Origin: Sphingobacteriales bacterium 44-15
GTDB lineage: Bacteria > Bacteroidota > Bacteroidia > Chitinophagales > Chitinophagaceae
Assembly: GCA_001899685.1 (NCBI GenBank)
Contig: MKWG01000007.1
Location: forward strand, 128,206 to 192,205
DNA length: 64,000 bases
Reading direction: 5' to 3'
Part shown: positions 8,089 to 16,134 of the stretch, in pieces
Numbering within the stretch: position 1 is the first letter of the stretch
How the letters are laid out: each line of letters starts with the position of its first letter
The notes under the pieces: model-generated
What the model was told of the DNA's origin: nothing
The model's database searches: none
Seen by the model: only the letters and a program-made list of their open reading frames with translations
Made by a program: the position numbers and the translations under genes

Positions 8089-9612
8089 ATGGCTTCTACC
8101 AGATTTGCTTTCTTCTGCCTGTTGCTGTTATCATCAATATCTGTATATGCGCAGACGGGTAAGCCCAATGTAATTTTTATTTGCGCCGATGATCTGGGTT
8201 ACGGGGATCTCAGTTGCTATGGTGCAACAAAATTGCATACCCCCAACATTGATAAACTGGCGCAACAGAGCCTGCGTTTCACCAATGGGCATGCCACTTC
8301 CTCTACCTGTACACCCAGCCGCTACGGGCTGATGACAGGACAGTATCCATGGCGAAAGCAAGGCACCGGGATATTACCGGGCGATGCTGCCCTGATCATC
8401 CCTACCGATAAGACGACCCTGCCATCCCTGTTTCGCAAAGCCGGTTATCATACGGGTATAGTGGGCAAATGGCATCTCGGGCTGGGAACACAGGTAGAGA
8501 AGAACTGGAACGGCAATATACAACCCGGTCCCAATGAAGTAGGCTTTGACTATTCTTTTATCTTCCCGGCAACTGCAGACAGGGTACCGACAGTCTTCCT
8601 GGAGAATCATAATATAGTGGCGCTCGACAAATCAGATCCTATTAAAGTAAATTATGAAGAAAAGGTAGGCAACGATCCTACCGGTAAAGAACACCCGGAG
8701 CTGTTGAAATTAAGATCATCTCCCGGTCAGGGGCACGATCAGACAATAGTGAATGGTATTGGCAGGATAGGTTATATGAGTGGCGGGCATACCGCCCGCT
8801 GGACAGATGAGGAACTTTCACTGACTTTCCTCACTAAAGCGCAGCAATTCATTCATGAAAACAGCAAACAACCTTTCTTCCTGTATTTTGCGCTGACTGA
8901 ACCGCATGTGCCACGCATGCCTGCAACTATCTTCAAAGGCAAAAGCGGGCTTGGGTTTCGCGGGGATGCGATACTGCAGTTAGACTGGACAATAGGTGAG
9001 ATCATGAAGCAGATCGCTTCGCTGGGGCTCTCGGGCAATACCATTATTATATTCACAAGCGATAACGGGCCTGTACTGGATGATGGTTATCAGGATGGCG
9101 CAGTGACACAGTTGAATGATCACACCCCGTCGGGGCCTTTCCGTGGTGGAAAGTACAGCATACTGGAAGCAGGCACCCGCGTTCCTTTCATCATTAGCTG
9201 GCCCGGGAAAATCAAGCCGGGGATATCTCCTGCCATGGTATGCCAGATAGATATGACCAGCTCTTTCGCCACTCTTCTCAGGCAAACTATCCCTGCGGGC
9301 GATGCGCCTGACAGTGAAGATACATGGGCGGCATTCAGCGGAAAATCGAAGAAAGGAAGAACAATATTGGTGGAGCACGGCAGCATTTTGAGCATTGTGC
9401 AAAACCACTGGAAGTATATAGAGCCGGGTAAAGGACCAAAAATTTTCAGTAAAGTAGATATTGAATCCGGCATTGATGAACAGCCGCAGTTATACGATCT
9501 GGATAAAGATCCCGGTGAAAAGAATAATCTTGCCGCGGCACACCCGGAAAAGGTAAAAGAGCTGGCAGACCTGCTGCAGAAGATAAGGAACAACCAGGCT
9601 GGTTTCAGGTAA
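8089..9612 (+). CDS. Secreted sulfatase (Cys-type), second of tandem pair
   Basis: 507 residues from the start at 8089, chosen because a proper signal peptide (FAFFCLLLLSSISVYAQ) begins there; an in-frame ATG at 8044 would add 15 residues ahead of it. KPNVIFICADDLGYGD holds the metal Asp pair, STCTPSRYGLMTG the formylglycine cysteine (residue 74), VGKWHLG the conserved Lys/His, and IIIFTSDNGP the second metal site. The sequence around RGGKYSILEAGTRVPFI is typical of arylsulfatase A-like enzymes. It is only distantly similar to the preceding sulfatase, so this is not a recent duplication. A long imperfect hairpin follows the stop. Confidence 0.92.
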   Translation: MASTRFAFFCLLLLSSISVYAQTGKPNVIFICADDLGYGDLSCYGATKLHTPNIDKLAQQSLRFTNGHATSSTCTPSRYGLMTGQYPWRKQGTGILPGDAALIIPTDKTTLPSLFRKAGYHTGIVGKWHLGLGTQVEKNWNGNIQPGPNEVGFDYSFIFPATADRVPTVFLENHNIVALDKSDPIKVNYEEKVGNDPTGKEHPELLKLRSSPGQGHDQTIVNGIGRIGYMSGGHTARWTDEELSLTFLTKAQQFIHENSKQPFFLYFALTEPHVPRMPATIFKGKSGLGFRGDAILQLDWTIGEIMKQIASLGLSGNTIIIFTSDNGPVLDDGYQDGAVTQLNDHTPSGPFRGGKYSILEAGTRVPFIISWPGKIKPGISPAMVCQIDMTSSFATLLRQTIPAGDAPDSEDTWAAFSGKSKKGRTILVEHGSILSIVQNHWKYIEPGKGPKIFSKVDIESGIDEQPQLYDLDKDPGEKNNLAAAHPEKVKELADLLQKIRNNQAGFR

Positions 9613-9617
9613 CAGTT

Positions 9618-9676
9618 CGTAAGTTGAAACCTGTGTCAGGACAAGACATAATTTACGTCTCAGGTTTTCATTTACG
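9618..9676. terminator. Imperfect hairpin between convergent genes
   Basis: CGTAA, GAAACCTG and AGGAC on the left face GTCT, CAGGTTTTC and TTTACG on the right. It lies between the sulfatase stop at 9612 and the convergent lipase stop at 9688, and could serve as a bidirectional terminator. Confidence 0.4.
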
Positions 9677-9687
9677 CTATTCTCCAT

Positions 9688-12069
9688 TCATCTCCTTCCC
9701 TGCATCAGCTTCACAAGGCTATCCAATACGGGCTGCCGGTCCAGTCGTTTGTCCATACGCATCCGCACGTCTTTTGAAATGAACCAGTTCATAGCGTAGG
9801 GACCATTGCTGGGTAATGTATCCGATGGGTCTCGCTTATACGGGAGGGTATCAGCAGGATTTATTTTGGGATTATTATACAGATCTACCGGGAGATAGGC
9901 AGCGCTTTTAAAGCCGGTATAGGAAGAATCATAGTGGTGATTAAGATCTATAATAAAATTTTCAAGCCTTTTGTCATTTACCGTGGTTTGCATATCATAC
10001 GCACCCAGGATAGTAAGCATCGGGGCGGTGAGATCATTTGTCAGCGGCGCTACCTTTTCCAGGTCAGGCTCATCCAGCGGGCTGTTGGTAATGTGTAATA
10101 CCACAAGCTGAAGCTTTTTTATGCGCTGCTGCAGCACAGGGTCAGTGCAGGTATCGGCTACCTTTCCGATAGCGGTGATCATCTCCTGCACCACTCCTGC
10201 CCCGGAGTTATCAAAATATCCGCCATCTACAAAATAGTTGGGATGGGTAGTGGAATCATTTATTTTTTTATCAATCCTGCCGGCAGGGCTTACATAGGGA
10301 AATCTTGCGCCGAGTATAGCCGCCGTGCTCATGCGTATGGTTAAGCTGTCCTGCAAAAGGCTCAGCACGTCTACCCGTTTATTAAATAATACAGAATCCA
10401 TTTTCAGGTTCGTGACCACACCCGGTGTCCCATCCTGCACTCTTGTAGTATTAATACAAAAAACAGGAAGCGTTGCATCCCGGGTAACAAAAGAATCAAG
10501 GGGCGTGGAAAAACGAAGCTTATACACACCGGTATCGGCGCTGTTTTCAAAAGAATATTCCAGCGCTGCCGCCCTGTCGCCCCAGGGGCTGAGATGAAAA
10601 ATATATTTAAAATAATCTGGTCCCAGCATTCTTGCCAAAGTGTAGGTAAGATAATCCTGTCCAAGGAATTGCTTACCGGAGACTTCAAATCCTTTTACGG
10701 CTTTATTGTTTTTTTGTGCATCATACAGCAACTTATAAAAAGCTGCCATCCCCACTCCTCCACCCGAAGTACCGGAAAGGCAGAACACATGACGTGAGAA
10801 CCTGTCTCCGCCTGTAACAGACGCATCTTCCAGCCTTCCCAGCACAGAAGTGACCCAATAAGCAGAGCGCGTAGCGCCGCCATTCCCCAGCACAAAATAA
10901 ACAGGGTAAGCGGCCGCGCTGTCTATCTCATTGCGCTGCTGCAGCCAGCTTACAAAATATTGCTGAACAGTCGGGCGCTGGCTGAATATTGCATGTGATA
11001 CATTCCTGTTATCGAGTGAAGCAGTGCGTACCCAGTGGTTTTCCGAAGAACTGAAGATTGCCGCCAATAGAAAAATGATAAAGTGAAGGTTGATGCTGCT
11101 CTTTACAGACATGGCTGTAATGAAATTGCCAAAGCCCAGCAATACAGCAAAGGCCAGTAATACAAAGGGGAAAGGCCCGACAAATACAGAAAAATTGAAG
11201 CTGATGATCACCGCAATATATACGATAAAGCCAATAGCGCAGATAATATTAAACCATTTGAAATATCCCAGCTCTTTCCCGGGCAGGTTCAGCCAGCGCA
11301 TGATTTTTTTTGACAGCCGGTTTATCCATGAATCCTTTCTTACTACGAGCTTTATATCTTCCAGCTCCATATCCTTTTCCTTGAGATTGGTATAAAGTAT
11401 AAAGATCACGAGCAGCCATATCACTAATGCAAACAACCACCAGATGCTGGTATTATTACTTAGAAGCGAAAGCAATCCAAGCACAGCCATAAATGCAACA
11501 AGCGTAAACCAGAACAGCCTGTCAAACAGCTTCGGATGAGTTTTGGCAAAAGCATCCGTACGCCGGTTTACCCAGCCCATGCCAGCCAGCAGCAACAACA
11601 ATAATCCTGCCGGCGCAAGCATATACCTAGCTATAAAAGACCCGGGATATGCCAGGCGGAGTATGGCAAAAGCTATGATAAAGAAGCAGGCAAAGCCCAG
11701 CATGCGCGGGATATGGTTGAGATAGAAAGCCCGCAGCGGGTACCTGGCAGACAAAGTTTCTTTTTTTTCGTTGGGATTGCACAACAGTATATACCTGTCC
11801 TGCTGCATTTTTTTTATGTAGGCAATGATCCGTGAAGAGTACCAGGTGACATATACCCAGAAAGCAATGGCAATAAAGAAAAACACTTTTGCCTTCCCGT
11901 TTTCGGCAAAGGCAATGATAAGATCTTTACCCTGGCTGAATACCCAGAAACAAACTGACACCAATACGAGAAAAAGCACCGAAGGGAAAAATAACCACAG
12001 GGATTTCAAAACATTGGATACGATCTCTGCTGTTTTGAGCGCCGCTTTTTTCCATTTGGGATTATCCAT
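9688..12069 (-). CDS. Patatin-like phospholipase with large N-terminal membrane domain
   Basis: 793 residues. The first roughly 350 contain about ten hydrophobic membrane segments (for example VLFLVLVSVCFWVFS and LLLLLAGMGWV). The C-terminal half is a patatin-type hydrolase: a glycine-rich oxyanion region GNGGATRSAYW, the nucleophile elbow SGTSGGG (Ser near 434), and the DGGYFDNSG motif with the catalytic Asp near 614. It is therefore probably a membrane-anchored lipid acyl hydrolase. No N-terminal secretion signal is evident beyond the first membrane segment. It stands alone, convergent with the sulfatases and divergent from the ADP-ribosylglycohydrolase-like gene. Confidence 0.82.
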   Translation of the reverse strand: MDNPKWKKAALKTAEIVSNVLKSLWLFFPSVLFLVLVSVCFWVFSQGKDLIIAFAENGKAKVFFFIAIAFWVYVTWYSSRIIAYIKKMQQDRYILLCNPNEKKETLSARYPLRAFYLNHIPRMLGFACFFIIAFAILRLAYPGSFIARYMLAPAGLLLLLLAGMGWVNRRTDAFAKTHPKLFDRLFWFTLVAFMAVLGLLSLLSNNTSIWWLFALVIWLLVIFILYTNLKEKDMELEDIKLVVRKDSWINRLSKKIMRWLNLPGKELGYFKWFNIICAIGFIVYIAVIISFNFSVFVGPFPFVLLAFAVLLGFGNFITAMSVKSSINLHFIIFLLAAIFSSSENHWVRTASLDNRNVSHAIFSQRPTVQQYFVSWLQQRNEIDSAAAYPVYFVLGNGGATRSAYWVTSVLGRLEDASVTGGDRFSRHVFCLSGTSGGGVGMAAFYKLLYDAQKNNKAVKGFEVSGKQFLGQDYLTYTLARMLGPDYFKYIFHLSPWGDRAAALEYSFENSADTGVYKLRFSTPLDSFVTRDATLPVFCINTTRVQDGTPGVVTNLKMDSVLFNKRVDVLSLLQDSLTIRMSTAAILGARFPYVSPAGRIDKKINDSTTHPNYFVDGGYFDNSGAGVVQEMITAIGKVADTCTDPVLQQRIKKLQLVVLHITNSPLDEPDLEKVAPLTNDLTAPMLTILGAYDMQTTVNDKRLENFIIDLNHHYDSSYTGFKSAAYLPVDLYNNPKINPADTLPYKRDPSDTLPSNGPYAMNWFISKDVRMRMDKRLDRQPVLDSLVKLMQGRR

Positions 12070-12200
12070 GGCAAAGGGTTTATCTCGTCAAGGTAGAAAT
12101 GAATATGCGATAATACAAGCGAAGCGGGAAAAATATCTTTGAGTATTCAGTATTTTCATGTAGAAAGGTTTATATTTCTGCATATTTGACTCTTATCAAT

Positions 12201-13763
12201 ATGAAAAGAAAAATATTTTTTGTAGGGCTCCTGCTTTGTACCAGCGTTGGTTTCCTGCAGGCGCAATCCCCAAAACCCATCACTATAAGCAAACAAACGC
12301 TGCAAGATAAGATCAAAGGGGGCTGGGCCGGTCAAACCATCGGGGTAACGTTTGGCGGGCCGTATGAATTCCGCTATAACGGGACCTTTATCGGCGACTA
12401 TCAGCCTTTGAGCTGGCACGATGGCTATCTCAAAAATACCATGATCAATAATCCGGGCTTATACGATGACCTGTATATGGATCTCACTTTTGTTGAAGTA
12501 TTTGAAAAATACGGGCTCAACGCTCCTGTGGATTCATTTGCCAACGCCTATGCTCATGCCGACTATATGTTGTGGCATGCCAACCAGGCCGGGAGATACA
12601 ATATCCTCCATGGTATTAAGCCTCCGCTAAGCGGCTACTGGATGAACAATCCCCACGCAGACTGTATTGACTACCAGATAGAAAGTGATTTTGCAGGGCT
12701 TATGAGCCCGGGAATGCCTAATACTGCTTCGGAAATAAGCGACAGGATCGGTCATATCATGAATTACGGCGACGGATGGTACGGAGGTATATATATAGGC
12801 GCGATGTATACACTGGCTTTTACGTCAGGCGATATTCCCTATATCATTACCGAAGCCTTAAAGACAATTCCCCGTGAAAGTAATTTTTATAAATGCATAT
12901 CCGACGTGATACAATGGTATAAGCAGTATCCTGATGACTGGAAACAGACCTGGCTGGAAGTGCAGAAAAAATGGGCTGATGATATCGGTTGCCCTGAAGG
13001 CGTTTTCGAGCCCTTCAACATTGACGCCACCGTAAATGCTGCCTATGTTGTAATAGGCCTGCTGTATGGAAAAGGAGATTTTACACGAACGCTGGAGATC
13101 ACAACACGTTGCGGGCAGGATGCCGACTGCAATCCTTCCTCCGCGGGTGGGATACTGGGAACAGTACTGGGCTACAACAATATTCCCGCCTACTGGAAAA
13201 TGGGGCTTAAAGAAGCGGAGGACATCAACTTTAAATACACCACCATGAGCCTGAATAAAGTATATGCCACAGGTGTAAAGCATGCATTGCTCAACATTCA
13301 GCAAAACGGCGGAAAGGTGAACGGGGAAGTAATTACTATTAAAACGCAACAGCCTGTTGCGGTAAGATTTGAAAAAAGCTTCGAAGGGATATACCCGGTA
13401 GCCACTATCGCTGCTAACTGGAATGAAGATAAAACAGCGCTCCGGTTTGCTTTTGAAGGAACCGGCTTTGTCATGAGAGGAGAAACAGCGGCAGAGGGAA
13501 GCTCCTCACCGTTCGTATTCCGTACGGAATTATATATTGACGGCAAACTGGTGGAATCGCCGGAGCTCCCGGTAAGCTATACCACCCGCAGATATGAGCT
13601 CTGCTGGAAATATGACCTTCCGCGTGGTAAGCATAATGTGCAGCTAAAAATTTTAAACAGCTCAGGTGAATATAAAGTAACTCCCGGCACTGTCATTATT
13701 TACGACAACAAGCCATCAGACGGCATAAAGGCCAATGAGAATGCCGCACGACAGCAGCCGTAA
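12201..13763 (+). CDS. Secreted ADP-ribosylglycohydrolase-family protein
   Basis: 520 residues from the start at 12201, where a signal peptide (KRKIFFVGLLLCTSVGFLQAQ) begins. An in-frame start 15 bases upstream is possible. The family motifs are KIKGGWAGQTIGVTFGG near residue 35, DDLYMDLTFVEVFEKYG, and late ITTRCGQDADCNPSSAGGILG, which carries the metal-binding GxDxD. After residue 380 there is an extra beta-rich C-terminal domain. The family removes ADP-ribose from proteins or nucleic acids, but exported Bacteroidota members are commonly seen near glycan-degradation genes, so the substrate may instead be a glycoside. It lies just upstream of the SusCD locus on the same strand. Confidence 0.85.
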   Translation: MKRKIFFVGLLLCTSVGFLQAQSPKPITISKQTLQDKIKGGWAGQTIGVTFGGPYEFRYNGTFIGDYQPLSWHDGYLKNTMINNPGLYDDLYMDLTFVEVFEKYGLNAPVDSFANAYAHADYMLWHANQAGRYNILHGIKPPLSGYWMNNPHADCIDYQIESDFAGLMSPGMPNTASEISDRIGHIMNYGDGWYGGIYIGAMYTLAFTSGDIPYIITEALKTIPRESNFYKCISDVIQWYKQYPDDWKQTWLEVQKKWADDIGCPEGVFEPFNIDATVNAAYVVIGLLYGKGDFTRTLEITTRCGQDADCNPSSAGGILGTVLGYNNIPAYWKMGLKEAEDINFKYTTMSLNKVYATGVKHALLNIQQNGGKVNGEVITIKTQQPVAVRFEKSFEGIYPVATIAANWNEDKTALRFAFEGTGFVMRGETAAEGSSSPFVFRTELYIDGKLVESPELPVSYTTRRYELCWKYDLPRGKHNVQLKILNSSGEYKVTPGTVIIYDNKPSDGIKANENAARQQP

Positions 13764-13806
13764 CAGCAGCGCACATCAGCAAAGTACCCTTTACATAAAC
13801 CTGTAC

Positions 13807-13835
13807 TTTGAATACAGTATTATAAAATACATTTG
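13807..13835 (+). promoter_or_regulatory. Bacteroidota-type promoter for the ECF sigma gene
   Basis: TTTG at 13807-13810 and TACATTTG at 13828-13835, separated by 17 bases, match the primary-sigma consensus TTTG / TAnnTTTG of this phylum. Transcription would start near 13842, upstream of either candidate start of the sigma factor. Confidence 0.7.
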
Positions 13836-13927
13836 CATGCGCTTTTCGAAATCTGGTAAATGTTTTTTAATTTAACTTTTTAAAATCCATGCTGCCCGTT
13901 CGCAGAAGCAGGGATTTACTAACGCTT

Positions 13928-14551
13928 ATGTCAACAAAAGCAAGCCATACGAATATATGGGAGCGGCTCCGGGAAGGCAATAAAGATGCTTTGCTTTCCC
14001 TCTACAATGAGCATTATATCGGCTTGATGAACTACGGGATAAAGCTTACCAATAAAAGAGATATCACCAGGGATGCCATCACCCAGGTTTTGCTCCGGCT
14101 GTGGGATAACCGTTCCAGGCTGCCGGAAGTAAATAATGTACGATCTTACCTTCTCACCACTTTGCGCAGGGAACTGATGGCAGAAGTGAAAATGGAAAAC
14201 ATACGCCACACCAGGAACCAGGAAGCCTGTCAGCTTATCCCTACAGAGGAAAAGTCGTACGAGGAGCTGATCATTCAATGGCAGCACAACAATGAGCTGA
14301 GACTAAAGCTGGCAAAGGCTTTCAACACATTGACCGCAAGAGAAAAAGAGCTGCTGCAATTAAAGTTCTTTGAAGATCTTGACTATAAGGAAATTGCCGA
14401 AAGGTGTAATATTTCCAAAAGAACGGCTTATAATATCATTCATGCAGCCCTCAAATCGCTGCGAACCATTCTCATCGCCACTCCCAGGGAGAACAGTATC
14501 CCCGATCATATCCTGCTGAGCTGTATTTTTCTTATTTTAATACAAGCTTGA
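13928..14551 (+). CDS. ECF RNA polymerase sigma factor (FecI-like)
   Basis: 207 residues from 13928; an in-frame ATG at 13889 would add 13 residues. The shorter start puts sigma region 2 (WERLREGNKDALLSLYNEHY) at the usual distance from the N-terminus. Region 4 is clear: LTAREKELLQLKFFEDLDYKEIAERCNISKRTAYNIIHAALKSLR. A hydrophobic tail (HILLSCIFLILIQA) is common in Bacteroidota ECF factors of this group. With the FecR-type gene 346 bp downstream and SusC/SusD after that, it probably drives expression of the glycan-uptake genes when the outer-membrane receptor signals. Confidence 0.88.
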   Translation: MSTKASHTNIWERLREGNKDALLSLYNEHYIGLMNYGIKLTNKRDITRDAITQVLLRLWDNRSRLPEVNNVRSYLLTTLRRELMAEVKMENIRHTRNQEACQLIPTEEKSYEELIIQWQHNNELRLKLAKAFNTLTAREKELLQLKFFEDLDYKEIAERCNISKRTAYNIIHAALKSLRTILIATPRENSIPDHILLSCIFLILIQA

Positions 14552-14897
14552 AAGGGCGCATTTCATTTTTTCGCTCCATGCACAACTTTCCGGTTGGTGA
14601 GACCCGCCCGAACGATGTTCAGTCGGGCGGGCACCATAGCCGTCAACTTAAGCCCGGAGGGCTTGAATTTGAGTAGCCCTCAACAAAGTGGGGGGTAAAG
14701 TGTCGAAGTTTTTGTTGAACCCCGTAGGGGTTCAATGTCAAAACGGTTCAATTTATCCACCGGTTGCACCGGTGGTCCACCCGCCTGCGGAAAATTGAAA
14801 TGCAACCACCTGAAAATTACAGGGCGCTTCAAAAAATTATTTTCTTTTTTATAGTAAAAATCAAAAGTTACCTGCTCAATACTCCAAAGACAGCTTC
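14552..14897. other. 346-bp spacer between sigma and anti-sigma genes, filled by repeats
   Basis: No gene. Positions 14554-14804 hold a repeat element with inner hairpins at 14650-14664, 14715-14735 and 14757-14775. The last roughly 80 bases are A/T-rich and may contain the fecR promoter, but no clear consensus was found. The insertion may uncouple the two genes transcriptionally. Confidence 0.6.
14554..14804. repeat. Dispersed element with terminal inverted repeats and nested hairpins
   Basis: The left end GGGCGCATTTCATTTTTTCG and the right end reading inward GGTTGCATTTCAATTTTCCG are inverted copies. The inner sequence starts with CACAACTTTCCGG and GAGACCCGCCCGAAC, shared with 40859-40996 and with the left edge of the window. 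Nested perfect hairpins include TTGAACCCC/GGGGTTCAA and CCACCGG/CCGGTGG. Confidence 0.65.
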
Positions 14898-16025
14898 ATG
14901 AAATATACAGATTTTGAAATGGAAGATTTCGTTCTTGATAAATCCTTTCAGAATTATTGCCTGGAGAAAACTCCTGAAGATGTTGCTTTCTGGCAAAACT
15001 GGATAACGGAACATCCGGGAAAATCGGAAACCATCCGGCAGGCCAGGGAAATTTACATTGCCCTGAATGGCAATCATACTGCCGCTCAGTTTGTTGCTGA
15101 CAGGGAGGCATTTGCCATCATCGCCGAGAAGCATCTTTCGATGGCAATACCAGATACCGCCGGCGACTTTATACAGCCAGCAAAAAGCACGCTTGTACGA
15201 CGACTGGTATGGTACAGCAGTATTGCCGCTGCAGTCATTATTATCGCATTCTTTGTTTCAAGGCTTGAAAATCATATTCCCGCTACATCAGCTTCAAATC
15301 ATCAGCTTACTTATAATGTCACCGAAACAAGCAGGGAAGGTGAAAGAAAATCATTCCGGTTACCCGACGGAAGCAAGGTGATGCTGAACGCGGGGAGCAC
15401 TATGCAAATTGATGAAAATTTCAACACGAAAACCCGTGAGTTGTCGCTTGAAGGAGAAGCATTTTTTGATGTAGCGCATGATGCTTCCCGGCCTTTTATC
15501 ATACACACCAATAAGATGGATATAAAAGTACTGGGGACAATTTTTAACGTAAGGGCATATCCGGGAGATAAGACTACAGAAACTTCATTGATAAAAGGAT
15601 CAGTGGAAATAACGCTGCGGGAAAAAGCAATCAGGAAAATACTCCTGCGCCCCAATGAAAAAATAGTTCTTCCCAATCTCTCTGATCCGGCAAATACAAA
15701 AAATACCGAAACTAGGGGAAACAATGAACAGGATTTTAAAATAACAGGACTTACTTACAACAAGAACGAAGATATAGTTACAGAAGTATCCTGGACGCAA
15801 AATAGGCTTGCTTTCAGCAACTGCAGCTTTGAAACGATTGCCAAAGACCTGGAACGCTGGTATAATGTCACTATCCGCTTCACCAATGAAGAAGTAGAGC
15901 AATACAGGTTTACCGCAACTTTTGACCAGAAAAATATTGAACAGGTGCTAAAAGCATTGCAACTGTCCCGCTATTTTAAATATACTATTACAGAAGGCAA
16001 CAATATTATAATCAGTAAACAATAG
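14898..16025 (+). CDS. FecR-family anti-sigma factor
   Basis: 375 residues. A cytoplasmic N-terminal part with the FWQNWITEHPGK motif would bind the sigma factor. One membrane helix lies at about 104-121. The periplasmic FecR domain follows with LPDGSKVMLNAGSTMQI, ELSLEGEAFFDVAHD and VLGTIFNVRAYP, then a C-terminal SusC-signalling region (STN-like) ending IIISKQ. This arrangement is standard for transmembrane control of the partner ECF factor by the TonB-dependent receptor. It lies directly upstream of susC. Confidence 0.92.
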   Translation: MKYTDFEMEDFVLDKSFQNYCLEKTPEDVAFWQNWITEHPGKSETIRQAREIYIALNGNHTAAQFVADREAFAIIAEKHLSMAIPDTAGDFIQPAKSTLVRRLVWYSSIAAAVIIIAFFVSRLENHIPATSASNHQLTYNVTETSREGERKSFRLPDGSKVMLNAGSTMQIDENFNTKTRELSLEGEAFFDVAHDASRPFIIHTNKMDIKVLGTIFNVRAYPGDKTTETSLIKGSVEITLREKAIRKILLRPNEKIVLPNLSDPANTKNTETRGNNEQDFKITGLTYNKNEDIVTEVSWTQNRLAFSNCSFETIAKDLERWYNVTIRFTNEEVEQYRFTATFDQKNIEQVLKALQLSRYFKYTITEGNNIIISKQ

Positions 16026-16073
16026 CACTGATAAAAAAAGGAGAAATGTTGACGCATTTCCCCTTCAAAGTTC

Positions 16074-16108
16074 TTGAGGAAAGCTGTTTGACGTCAGGCT
16101 ATCCTCAA
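16074..16108 (+). promoter_or_regulatory. Stem-loop between fecR and susC
   Basis: TTGAGGA and AGC pair with GCT and TCCTCAA around a 13-base loop, with one A/A mismatch. A smaller hairpin (GAAATG/CATTTC) precedes it. It ends 26 bases before the SusC start and lacks a U-tract, so a leader or processing structure is more likely than termination. Confidence 0.4.
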
Positions 16109-16134
16109 TTATAAAACTTAAACAAGGTAAAAAT

